From: Limnephilus marmoratus
Lineage: Eukaryota; Arthropoda; Insecta; Trichoptera; Limnephilidae
Length of the DNA: 64,000 nt
NCBI GenBank assembly: GCA_917880885.1
Contig: OU862915.1
Location: 35,038,676-35,102,675 of the forward strand
Direction of reading: 5' to 3'
The notes under the pieces are model-generated. The model did not search any database, was not told the origin of the DNA, and saw only the letters and a program-made list of their open reading frames with translations. The translations under genes were made by a program, and so were the position numbers. Below are positions 55,663-64,000 of the stretch, piece after piece (the stretch's first letter is position 1; every line of letters starts with the position of its first letter).

Positions 55663-56472
55663 ATGTCTAAATCTCGCAGTAAATTCTCCAGTGCGAAGAA
55701 AACCACATCCTCACCCCTATTAACTGGCACCATGGACTCACCGTCGGCGACACACCAATCTATGATTAATATAGACAGTGAGTCAATATTTGAATTTATC
55801 AATACGAAATTCGAGGAAATGAAGACAGTGATGCTCAATAAAATTGAAACAGAGCTGCAAGAAATAAAAACCTTCACGAACTTCATTAACGACAAATATG
55901 ATGACATTATACAAAAACTGCAACAAATTATGGACATTCCAAACAAAGTCAACAAACTCAAGGAGGAACTGGCGGAAAAAGAAAACAGATTGGCTACGGT
56001 AGAAATCCACCTAGCGGATATAGAACAATCGGCCCTTTTGAAAAGTATAGAAATAAGCGGTCTAAAACTACAGGACGACACATCCCTAGCTCATGCTGTT
56101 GCGCGGATCGCTGAACTCGCAGGCGTTACGATTACCCCAGAGGACACCTACAAAATCACAAAACACAGACCAAATGATCAGAAAAAAATTACAATTAATT
56201 TTGCGGATATAACAAAAGCGGATACCATATTAGCAGCCAAACACAGTGACGCGATAAAAAAATTCAACGGGGAAGGAGCCCAATATGTTTACGTAAATGC
56301 GGCTCTAACGCAATACTATAAAAATCTGCACTGGAACACCAGAAAAAGAGCCCAAGAAAAAGACTATAAATATGTATGGATAAAATCCGGAAAAATACTT
56401 GTAAGAAAAACTAAGGACTCAAAAGTTATAGAAATAAAACACTTGAAAGATATATCTAATAAACTGACATAA
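55663..56472 (+). CDS. LINE-A ORF1 protein (nucleic-acid-binding, coiled-coil)
   Basis: 269 codons, complete. The N-terminus (about 1-45) is basic and Ser/Thr-rich. Residues about 45-125 form a helical, heptad-like region (FINTKFEEMKTVMLNKIETE ... NKLKEELAEKENRLATVEIH) likely to make a coiled coil. The C-terminal part (about 130-265) contains YVWIKSGKILVRKTKDSKVI, resembling the baculovirus FP25K-type domain found at the end of many insect LINE ORF1 proteins. By family knowledge such proteins bind LINE RNA and act as chaperones in the ribonucleoprotein. The first ATG lies after a long A-tract and opens the frame. ORF2 begins 59 nt downstream in another frame. Intact, with no zinc knuckle. Confidence 0.85.
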   Translation: MSKSRSKFSSAKKTTSSPLLTGTMDSPSATHQSMINIDSESIFEFINTKFEEMKTVMLNKIETELQEIKTFTNFINDKYDDIIQKLQQIMDIPNKVNKLKEELAEKENRLATVEIHLADIEQSALLKSIEISGLKLQDDTSLAHAVARIAELAGVTITPEDTYKITKHRPNDQKKITINFADITKADTILAAKHSDAIKKFNGEGAQYVYVNAALTQYYKNLHWNTRKRAQEKDYKYVWIKSGKILVRKTKDSKVIEIKHLKDISNKLT

Positions 56473-56531
56473 AAAACTACTGTACACCAAACACAACCTC
56501 ACATCAAATACTTACACAAATACACACCAAC

Positions 56532-59294
56532 ATGGCTGATTACATGAAATATATAGACTCGAACAATCAACACTACTGTATAAGTACAAATGATTTTAAT
56601 CTATGGACCAACATCACAAAAGAAAAAAATAGAATCAAAATATTGCACCAAAACATTAGATCGATCAATAAAAATTTTGACGAATTTATAATATACCTCC
56701 AACAGATTGACAATAATTTTGATGTCATTGTGCTGACAGAATGCTGGTTGAATGAAAACTATATCCCAAAAACAATCAAAAACTATCATACACACCACAC
56801 AAATATACACAAAAACCAAAATGATGGTATAGTTACGTACATCAGTGATAAAAATAACATAAGCGTTCAGGAAATAAACATCATAGACTCCAACTGCTTA
56901 CAGATTACATATGAAAAAGAAACATGTATCCTAGCTATGTACAGATCTCCATCCAAAAACAACATTACAAACTTCCTAACAGAACTTAACAATACATTAA
57001 ATGACCTCAACAAATACAAAAATATCATAATCATAGGAGACCTTAACATAAACATTCTACAAAACGGACACCCACAAAATATAGAATACCTAACAATACT
57101 AGCACAGCATGGACTGGAGCCAACGATAAATGTCCCAACACGAGTAACACAAAACACTAAAAGCTGTATAGATCATATAATGATCAAGACAAAACTAAAA
57201 ACCAAAACAGTAGTACTTGAAAGCACAATTACAGATCACTACATGAATATGATAGCAATAGACACCGAAAACACTAATTCGAACCAACATAAAATATTTA
57301 CAAAAAAAATAATTGACTACTCAAACTTAAAAGAAAAATTACAAAAAATAAACTGGAATACAATATACCAAATAGATAATGTCGAAGAGGCCTGGAATAA
57401 ATTTACAAATACGTTAACGCAAGAAATAAAAAATTTCACTTCAATAAAACACATAAAACTTACACACAAAGCAAAAAAAATTAAACTATGGATAACACAA
57501 GGAATATTAAACTGTATTCGTAAACGAGACAAAATTCACAAACAAATTAAACACACACCGTATGACATGGAACAACTTAATTACTATAAAAGATATAGAA
57601 ACATCTGCACGAAAATTATTAGAGTAGCTAAGGAGTTATACTACAGAGAAAAACTTAAAGAAAATAATAACCCAAAGGAAATATGGAGAATTTTAAAAGA
57701 AGTTACATACACACAAAAATACAAACAGAAAAATACTATTGAACATCTAAATATTAACTCAAACCAAATTGATGCCAAAACAAATACAGAATGCATGGCA
57801 AACCATGTCAATAACTTCTTCGCAACTATAGGGAAAGTTTTAGCGAACCGTAAAAAACATAGCACAAACACAATAACACAAACAAACATTTCAAACATCA
57901 ATACTCAACCGACACAACACAGATTTATAATAAAAACAACTTCGGAAAAGGAAATTGACAAAATAATAAACACATTAAAAAACCGGACTGCTCCCGGATT
58001 AGATGAGATAACAACGGATTGCATTAAAATAATAAAAAATGAAATATTAAAACCTATAACACACTTAATCAACCTTAGCATAACACACGCCTTCTTTCCT
58101 AGTACTCTTAAAAAAGGACTGGTGATACCTATTTATAAATCCGGAGACAAAATGGAAATAACTAACTATAGGCCAATCACATTGTTAAACTCGCTATCAA
58201 AGATTTACGAAAGAGTATTAAAAATCCAAATTATAAAATACCTGGAAGAAAACAAATTAATCTCGGATAAACAATATGGATTTAGAGAAAAAAGAAGCAC
58301 AAAAGAAGCTTTGGCAAGTACAATAGATTATATACATAGCAACTTAGATCAAGGGTATAAATGCATAGCGATATATCTAGATTTAGCTAAAGCGTTTGAT
58401 TCAATCTGCCACAAAACACTTTTTAAAAAATTAGAAAATATGGGTATCAAAGATAAAGAACTCCAACTATTGAAAAGTTATATGAGCGACAGAACACAAC
58501 AAGTCAAAATTAATAACCATACTAGCAAACCACTGCCGATTACATACGGAGTTCCACAAGGAAGCATACTAGGGCCCATTCTTTTCACCATTTATATAAA
58601 TGAACTTTGCAGCATGGAAATAGACGGTGAAATAATCAGTTACGCAGACGACACAGTTTTACTCTTTAAAGCTAAGGATTGGAAAAATGTATATAACAAA
58701 GCAAATCTAGGAATCACGCAAGTGAAAACATGGCTGGACTCTAACACACTTACACTAAACATATCGAAAACAAAATTCTCAACGTACAGTATAACTAACA
58801 CGGGACAGCCAAAAAACGATACAAATACCATAAAAATACACGAATGCATTAACACAAACATCTGCGATTGCCCTCCTCTAGAAAAAACGGAACAAATAAA
58901 GTATCTAGGTATCGTAATTGACCATAACCTTAGATGGACACATCATATTAAACAAATCACAAATAAACTCCTCAGAACAATACACATTTTCCTAAACATA
59001 AGAAACATATATAAAATAAAACAAATGAAAACAATATATTTCGCACTTTGTCAATCAATAATAGAATATGGATTAATTGCTTGGGGAGGAGCAACAAACG
59101 CAGCTATCGCTCAAATAGAAATCGCACAGAAAACGATCTTAAAAGTAATACTTAAAAAACATAGACTAACCGATACAGATCAAATATATAAAAGTTGTGA
59201 CGTACTAGATATACGCCAATTATATGTAAAAACACTACTGAACTACATTTTTGACCAAAAAAACACACTTCAAATAAACCCCAAATATCACTAA
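56532..59294 (+). CDS. LINE-A ORF2: endonuclease and reverse transcriptase, C-terminus frameshifted
   Basis: 920 codons. Endonuclease (about 30-240): HQNIRSINKN, Glu70 in LTECW, MYRSPS, GDLNIN with Asp170, SCIDHI, and Asp235-His236 in TDHY. All the expected apurinic-endonuclease motifs are present. Reverse transcriptase (about 480-720): GLVIPIYKSGDK, NYRPITLLNSLSKIYERVLK, LAKAFDS with Asp623, GVPQGSILGPILFTIYINEL from 673, and YADD at 704-707. Post-RT: KYLGIVIDHNLRWTHHI and EYGLIAWGGATN. The protein would nick target DNA and copy its RNA there (target-primed reverse transcription). It stops early at 59292. The natural C-terminal tail continues in the next frame to 59508, so a single small indel has removed about 70 residues. 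Confidence 0.92.
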   Translation: MADYMKYIDSNNQHYCISTNDFNLWTNITKEKNRIKILHQNIRSINKNFDEFIIYLQQIDNNFDVIVLTECWLNENYIPKTIKNYHTHHTNIHKNQNDGIVTYISDKNNISVQEINIIDSNCLQITYEKETCILAMYRSPSKNNITNFLTELNNTLNDLNKYKNIIIIGDLNINILQNGHPQNIEYLTILAQHGLEPTINVPTRVTQNTKSCIDHIMIKTKLKTKTVVLESTITDHYMNMIAIDTENTNSNQHKIFTKKIIDYSNLKEKLQKINWNTIYQIDNVEEAWNKFTNTLTQEIKNFTSIKHIKLTHKAKKIKLWITQGILNCIRKRDKIHKQIKHTPYDMEQLNYYKRYRNICTKIIRVAKELYYREKLKENNNPKEIWRILKEVTYTQKYKQKNTIEHLNINSNQIDAKTNTECMANHVNNFFATIGKVLANRKKHSTNTITQTNISNINTQPTQHRFIIKTTSEKEIDKIINTLKNRTAPGLDEITTDCIKIIKNEILKPITHLINLSITHAFFPSTLKKGLVIPIYKSGDKMEITNYRPITLLNSLSKIYERVLKIQIIKYLEENKLISDKQYGFREKRSTKEALASTIDYIHSNLDQGYKCIAIYLDLAKAFDSICHKTLFKKLENMGIKDKELQLLKSYMSDRTQQVKINNHTSKPLPITYGVPQGSILGPILFTIYINELCSMEIDGEIISYADDTVLLFKAKDWKNVYNKANLGITQVKTWLDSNTLTLNISKTKFSTYSITNTGQPKNDTNTIKIHECINTNICDCPPLEKTEQIKYLGIVIDHNLRWTHHIKQITNKLLRTIHIFLNIRNIYKIKQMKTIYFALCQSIIEYGLIAWGGATNAAIAQIEIAQKTILKVILKKHRLTDTDQIYKSCDVLDIRQLYVKTLLNYIFDQKNTLQINPKYH

Positions 59295-59508
59295 TAGACC
59301 AGTTAGACAAGCGTACAAAGAAAACATAAAAACTCCGACGGTAAACACTACCTTTGGAAAAAGACACCATAAATACCAAGCTATAAAAGCATTCAACAGT
59401 CTTTCACTTGAAACAAAAATTGAGGAAAACAAAAATAATTTCAGACATAAAATAAAAAAATGGATTAAAGAACAAAATAGACAATTTTACCAAAATTTCA
59501 TAACATAA
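59288..59508 (+). pseudogene. LINE-A ORF2 C-terminal tail, out of frame
   Basis: In the frame one base ahead of ORF2 the sequence reads NTTFGKRHHKYQAIKAFNSL, FRHKIKKWIKEQNRQFYQNF and then a stop. This matches the typical LINE C-terminal pattern and the decayed copy's FKARINHWIFEKGRDFFRQY at about 9675-9735. It is separated from ORF2 only by the frameshift at about 59290. Confidence 0.88.
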
Positions 59509-59772
59509 AAGAATAAAACGTATACTCCCAACACACAAAACCAATATAAAACACGTAACACTCACAAACACATAAAACATAATATACGCCGATTTTCATT
59601 TAATTACTTTATTTTTTTAGTTTATTAATTTAAAATAATTTTAATTTTTGATCTCTATTTTTAGTTTAAAATTATCTTTATTTTAAATGATTTTTTTGTT
59701 TGTTTTATCACCAACTTTGTATACTTCTTTTTTTTAAACTATAATGTATAAAGTATTATATTATAAAATGGG

Positions 59773-59805
59773 GGCCTCAGCACGGGTAAACAACCCAGTG
59801 AGGCC
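59773..59805 (+). other. Two-tier hairpin in the LINE-A 3' UTR
   Basis: Outer stem GGCCTCA (59773-59779) pairs with TGAGGCC (59799-59805). Inner stem GGGT (59784-59787) pairs with ACCC (59793-59796). Both are perfect. LINE 3' UTR hairpins can be recognised by their own RT, so this is a candidate RT-binding element by inference. Confidence 0.75.
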
Positions 59806-59939
59806 AACATTACTGGTTTGTACTATAAAAATTTGTAAAATAATACTGTATCAACAACAACAACATAAACCATAAAAATTTAAAAAAAATAAATAAATAA
59901 AAAAAAATTAAAAATAAACGTATGAAAGCGAGAGAATCA

Positions 59940-60175
59940 TTTAAAAAACATTTAAAGCGAATCTTTTAAAAACATTTTCAGAAAATATTCTTTAAGCGTT
60001 TTAATTAATATTTTTTTGTTAGGTACTGGTTGCTTTATTTCATGAGGTAATGCATTGTATTGTTTATATGCAGTATATTGTAATGAGATAATACCAAATT
60101 TAGTTGTGTGGGTAGATGATGCTAGGTGTATTTGATTTTGAGATCGTGTTTTGTACTGGTGTATGTCTGAATTAA
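59940..60175 (-). pseudogene. LINE ORF2 extreme C-terminus, minus strand
   Basis: The minus-strand frame reads QYKTRSQNQIHLASSTHTTK, FGIISLQYTAYKQYNALPHE and ILIKTLKEYFLKMFLKDSL with a stop. This is the YKTR...TKFG..SL.Y..YK.YN.LP ... K..LK.YFL. closing pattern of a LINE ORF2. It lies tail to tail with LINE-A. Confidence 0.78.
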
Positions 60176-60420
60176 AGTTAAACTTCCTTCCTTAGTTAAT
60201 TTTAATATACCATTAAGTCCTACACGCCATACAGAACTATTCCACACGCTTAATTACAAGACAAATGCAGCATCTAATTCGCCAACCAATCATGCTTTTC
60301 ATATTTTTTTAAAGAAAGACAAACATTCCCGGGTTACGAATAACACAACAATGTTTGAAAATCTCCTACTACCACCACAGAAAGCCGAAAATGTTGCTTG
60401 TGTTGTGATGGAAGACTTAG
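60176..60420. other. Spacer, body of a tRNA-headed repeat on minus strand
   Basis: The segment following the tRNA-like head on the minus strand (TGGAAGAC down to ATGAAAAGC) may be the body of the same SINE. There is only one copy in this window, so this cannot be confirmed. Confidence 0.35.
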
Positions 60421-60493
60421 CCAGCCGAGGAATTGAACACGCGACGCCCGGGTGGGACCCAAGCGCTATGCCCACTCAACCACTGACCGGTCG
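60421..60493 (-). repeat. tRNA-like SINE head
   Basis: On the minus strand CAGTGGTTGAGTGGGCATAG resembles an A box in context, and GTGTTCAATTCC a B box. Acceptor pairing is poor. It differs in sequence from the other two tRNA-like families in the window. Confidence 0.6.
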
Positions 60494-60779
60494 AATAATA
60501 ATAATAATAAATAATATGTTCATTTGATCTAAATTCTAACATCGACATTTTCTCCTATTCACTGCCCAAATTTAGAAAGAGCATCAGAGCTCGTTCACAT
60601 TGAGCATATAAATATAAAAGATCATAGCACGCCACATATCGCTCTCCATACAATCCCTTCAGACCGTTCACACCTGAGCGCTTTATGCGCACATCAACCA
60701 TAGACAATGCACATCTTACGCCGTAAGCGCTCCTGAGGCGATATGCCAACAGTTAAGCGCCCCCCACTCCGACGAAAAC
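60494..60779. other. Spacer with possible decayed hAT repeat
   Basis: It starts with an AAT microsatellite (60496-60514). CGTTCACACCTGAGCGC at about 60665 and its inverted look-alike at about 60935-60970 suggest a decayed inverted-repeat element around the small MITE. Confidence 0.4.
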
Positions 60780-60908
60780 AGGAGAGGGGGTCATTTTAAT
60801 TACGGAGCTGCCAAGACCGGTGGGTGACAGATGATGTCAAGTTCATAGATTCAGTACAAAAAATGCGCACTCCGTGGCCGCTCGCTAATTCAACTGACCC
60901 CCTCTCCT
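60780..60908. mobile_element. 129-bp MITE with AGGAGAGGGGGTCA ends
   Basis: AGGAGAGGGGGTCA at 60780-60793 is perfectly inverted at 60895-60908. Similarity extends inward (TTTTAATTACGGAGC against GTTGAATTAGCGAGC). A solitary AGGAGAGGGGGTCATATAA end lies at 62730-62748. No target duplication was seen. Confidence 0.72.
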
Positions 60909-61029
60909 ACCATAGGAAGAAATATTTTATCTGCGCCGTGTGAACGGCACGAAACATAAGCGCTCGCGGTTCAACAGATACCTGCTAGCGGTTATATTAG
61001 ATGTCTGAACACCCCTTCATGTAAATAAT
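60909..61029. other. Spacer, no feature seen
   Basis: Short unassigned sequence before a CA-rich LINE tail. Confidence 0.4.
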
Positions 61030-61262
61030 ATAAATTATTCGATAAGCATACATACATACATACACACATACCCACTCACACACACCCTCACAAACTCACA
61101 TTCACACACCCTCACGCGCACCCTCACACACACACACACACACACACCTTCGGCACCCATAATAGGCACCCACCATGTGATATACTTATTAATTGTATAT
61201 TTTTTTCACCAATGTATCTTATGTACTGTTTGTTTTTGTTTAAAAATAAAAATAAAACAAAG
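61030..61262 (+). repeat. LINE-B 3' UTR only
   Basis: The CA-rich tract (61052-61148) is followed by TATGTACTGTTTGTTTTTGT and an AAAAT-type tail. This is the same order as at 29145-29405. It is an extreme 5'-truncated insertion. Confidence 0.75.
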
Positions 61263-63059
61263 TAATACCTTGGCTATGAGGTAGCCATACAAGCATTACA
61301 CTCCAAAAATAAATCACTATACTACTTGGTGTCGCGAAACTGCAACTCCACTGTTAATTGGCGGTAAATGCTGCAGAGCAAAGCTTATGCAGAGCAAAGC
61401 TTATGCAGCCCTCGAAGGACCAGTCCCGAAACTACGTGAAAACGCTAAGTTATATGGGATGATTAAATAGCATACACTCGCAAAACCGATGGATAGTCAG
61501 TCGATAGTTCAGATCTGTGCTTTTGGAAAATTAGATAAGCACAGATTGGAATAAGGAAAATAGGACTCATCGTTGCAGATGGGGCCTCGCTGATCTCCAG
61601 TTTTGGTGTACACTTCTCACTGTTTAAAATTCGCAATATTCGTATAACAAGAGGTTACGATACATGCGCCCTGTCTGAGATGTTATTTTGTACTGAGCAG
61701 GAAAGCACACTGTCACCTCTCCAAAGTTAAATACTTTCTTGCAACAATTTTTATGGTGACATTTTGGAAGGAAAGATTAGGTAGGTGGGATAAATTCAGG
61801 ATTTTGACATATCTACCCACCAAGTCTGCGAATGCAATACCCAATCAATCCCATATAAAAACGCGCGAACAATACTTTTGGTCTTAAAAAACTCAAATCA
61901 TATGCTTATAGCATTTCGATGCCTAAAATGTAATGAAACACCAATATTTATTTTGAACTATTGGATTTAATAACAGAAAAAATAAGACTTTAAAAGTTGA
62001 ATCTGTCTAGAAATATTCCATTCAGAACTCAGATAGCAAAGTTATCGTCTGTTATCATTTATTTAGTACAATATCCAGTCACTTGAATAGTTTGAAAGCG
62101 ACGCTTGAGAGCATCGTTGTTGTGAAAATGACATTTTTGTTGTAGATTTTATGCATTTTAGGTCGTTTGAGCAGCGAGCTATTTTTGCTGTGTTTATTTA
62201 TTAATTTTTCAAGTTTACTTATGTACTATTAGATATATTCATCCAAAATACACAAATGCATCAATACAAGAGTTCGAATCTTATCTACACGTATGAAAAT
62301 GAATGTTTTCTCGTTCGCACCTTATTATTTTCTGTACCATTCCTGCGATTGCGATGAAATTTTCGTGAGTTGTTGTGCGTGCGCCCATAAATGATCCTAT
62401 GAATGAATTGAAAATGAAGTTCTGGCATTGTGAAACGTATTAAAAAAAATTCAATATGTAGGGCACGAGTCGATGTTATGCTCACTGAAAAAATATATAA
62501 TATTTATATTATAAACTGTATATATTTGTGTACATTATACACTAACATAGTATAAACTGACTCAATAAAAATAAATAATAAAATCTCCGCCCTTAATGCC
62601 AGTCTTACACGGCACTGTACTATTAATGCGGCATATAGGGGTGGCCTTTTATCACCATATCGTTCACATGGCAATCCGATACAAATGTCAGTGTACTCGA
62701 GATAAATAATATATTACACGATATTTGATAGGAGAGGGGGTCATATAAACTAGGAAGCTGCTGTGGTCACGCAGCAGTCAAATTTGAAAAAATATATTTT
62801 TTTATAATTTTTTATTTTTAATAATATGTTTTACATGTAATTTTACATCTCAGGTTTTTCCTACCCTTCCATTGAAAGCATTTGCTTGTGTATGGAAGGG
62901 GAGTGATCATTATTGTATTACAAACGTTATTAGTTAGAAATTAAATAATTCATTGTACGTAAATATACGTGTGCTGCAGTATTTATTTTGATAAAAAAGA
63001 AAGAATGTTCTGGAAAACTAAGTATGTTGAAAACTAAGATTAATTAAGTGAAAGTAGTT
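61263..63059. other. Mostly unassigned sequence
   Basis: A diverged R3-like patch is at 61264-61320 (AGGTAGCCATAC, CACTCCAAAAATAAATCAC). AGAGCAAAGCTTATGCAG is directly repeated at 61376-61410. A match to the 108-bp array unit (GCGATTGCGATGAAATTTTC, inverted) is at about 62345-62420. No gene was seen. Confidence 0.5.
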
Positions 63060-63440
63060 TTTTTCTCAAGAATATTTTTTAAATATCTCTTGACAGAGAG
63101 CAGTATTCGAGTTTTATCATTAATGCTTCTGATTTCTTCTTCCCTGGTAAGTGTAATGATGTTGTGCAAAAGACATATTTAGTTTTGGGCATAGAAAAAC
63201 ATGTTTAAGTCGAATTCTGTCTTCATTTAAAATTGGATATTTATCTTTTTCTTTTATAATTTGAATTAATGAATTTTTAATATATAAATCTTAAATGTGG
63301 GTACTTGAAATTCTTCAAATAGGCATTCTGTTAAGTAGTCCAAGGATTTTTTTAATATAATTTTAATAATTGTTTTTTGTACAATGTATAATGGAAGAAG
63401 GTTATATTTATACGCGGATCTCCAACTGACAAATAATTAA
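63060..63440 (-). pseudogene. LINE ORF2 C-terminal fragment, minus strand
   Basis: The minus-strand frame reads YKYNLLPLYIVQKTIIKIIL, KKSLDYLTECLFEEFQVPTF and KIYILKIH with a stop, then decayed sequence. It parallels NILTPIKVIQKLIIKVILKK at 22950-23040. Frameshifts follow. Confidence 0.78.
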
Positions 63441-63714
63441 GGTGACAGAAAAGTAATGATGTTCTGTGCTTTCTCATTCCCCACACTTCCTCTACACTCT
63501 ATGCTAAGGGGAGAGAGGAAGCAAGACTAGAACACAATACACAATCTATTGGCCATGCCCAAATATAGTGTGACACTAGATTTTCGATGTGATTTATGAC
63601 AATTTTAATTTATAGCTATTTATATGCACGGTAACGCGCGGTTTAAATTATGAACAGAAACTCAACTGATAGAAAGTAAATTCTATTTCGTGTATGCTAT
63701 AATGCGGTGCTGAT
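63441..63714. other. Spacer, no feature seen
   Basis: Nothing recognisable before the LINE-C homology. Confidence 0.4.
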
Positions 63715-64000
63715 ATCTAACAGTATGGAAGATCTACAGTCTCTTGTATCAAGGATGAACGAAGTATGAATGAAGAACCTGTTGATGGTGAATGTAAGTA
63801 AGTCTAAAGTCAAGGTATTTGAAAGAGAGGGTACGAAAACAATGTGCTATATAGTTGTGAATGATGAATACTTGGAGCAGGTGGATCAGTTTGTTTATTT
63901 GGGAAGTATGTTTACGAGAGATGGGAAGGCTGATAGAGTTATTGAAAGAAGGATGAATGCAGGTAACTCTATTAACGGAAGACTAAACGCCGTTGGCACC
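63715..64000 (+). pseudogene. LINE-C (RTE-like) ORF2 fragment, runs off the window
   Basis: DLQSLVSRMNEV, a stop, then NLLMVNVSKSKVKVFEREGT, LEQVDQFVYLGSMFTRDGKA and RVIERRMNAGNSINGRLNAV. This is the post-RT LEQVD.FVYLGS.FT.DGK.D..IERR.NAGN..NG pattern of an RTE-like insect LINE. One in-frame stop is visible (TGA near 63769). The rest lies beyond 64000. Confidence 0.85.

Larger units (their letters stand above)
55290..59925 (+). mobile_element. LINE-A: near-full-length non-LTR retrotransposon (about 4.6 kb)
   Basis: The layout is an A-rich 5' UTR (with A-tracts at about 55462-55475 and 55511-55541), ORF1 with coiled coil and nucleic-acid-binding-like C-terminus, ORF2 with apurinic-type endonuclease and RT, and a 3' UTR with a stable hairpin and an A/T-rich end with AAAT units. 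This is the architecture of CR1/Jockey-type LINEs. The exact 5' end and target duplications could not be fixed. It is almost intact, so it is likely a recent insertion compared with the other LINE copies here. It could have been the source of the movement machinery used by SINEs, but shared 3' ends were not seen. Confidence 0.9.

Overview
This window is AT-rich intergenic DNA from a eukaryotic nuclear genome, most probably an insect. The reasons are BEL/Pao, CR1/Jockey-type and RTE-like retrotransposons, hAT and piggyBac non-autonomous elements, tRNA-derived SINEs, and no operons or ribosome binding sites. The order is not certain. I found no convincing host protein-coding gene. Nearly everything interpretable is a mobile element or a decayed copy of one.

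Layout. 1-5.3 kb holds a BEL/Pao LTR retrotransposon on the minus strand. Its 1399-codon open frame runs off the left edge and carries gag, protease, reverse transcriptase and integrase, but the RNase H segment appears to be missing in frame. Its LTR carries seven 27-bp tandem repeats and seems to sit inside an older SINE copy. 5.3-13.9 kb holds SINE pieces, a decayed LINE with a snap-back palindrome, and a 530-bp heptamer minisatellite. 13.4-21.7 kb holds LINE 3' ends, a 108-bp tandem array interrupted by a SINE, and a family of terminal-inverted-repeat (TIR) elements with a second TIR element nested inside one copy. 21.7-34.2 kb is mostly SINE and LINE fragments plus one palindromic MITE. 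34.6-35.8 kb is a TIR element with a piggyBac-like MITE nested in it. 37-44 kb holds SINEs, LINE 3' ends and a mariner-like transposase remnant. 44.5-47.2 kb is a hAT-like composite with an exact 8-bp target duplication, containing a smaller hAT MITE and two inward-facing tRNA-like SINE heads. 47-55 kb is more of the same debris. 55.3-59.9 kb is an almost complete two-ORF LINE (called LINE-A here) whose second ORF is broken only near its C-terminus. 60-64 kb holds further LINE fragments and small MITEs.

Two SINE-like families recur. SINE1 is about 460 bp, begins near TTTGGGAGGCGGG and ends in poly-A. SINE2 is about 415 bp and tRNA-headed in its longest copies. The family names SINE1, SINE2, R3, LINE-A, LINE-B and LINE-C are local labels, not database names. 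I see no new defence, regulatory or metabolic system. What stands out is the record of nested insertion, in-frame domain loss and template-switching rearrangement.
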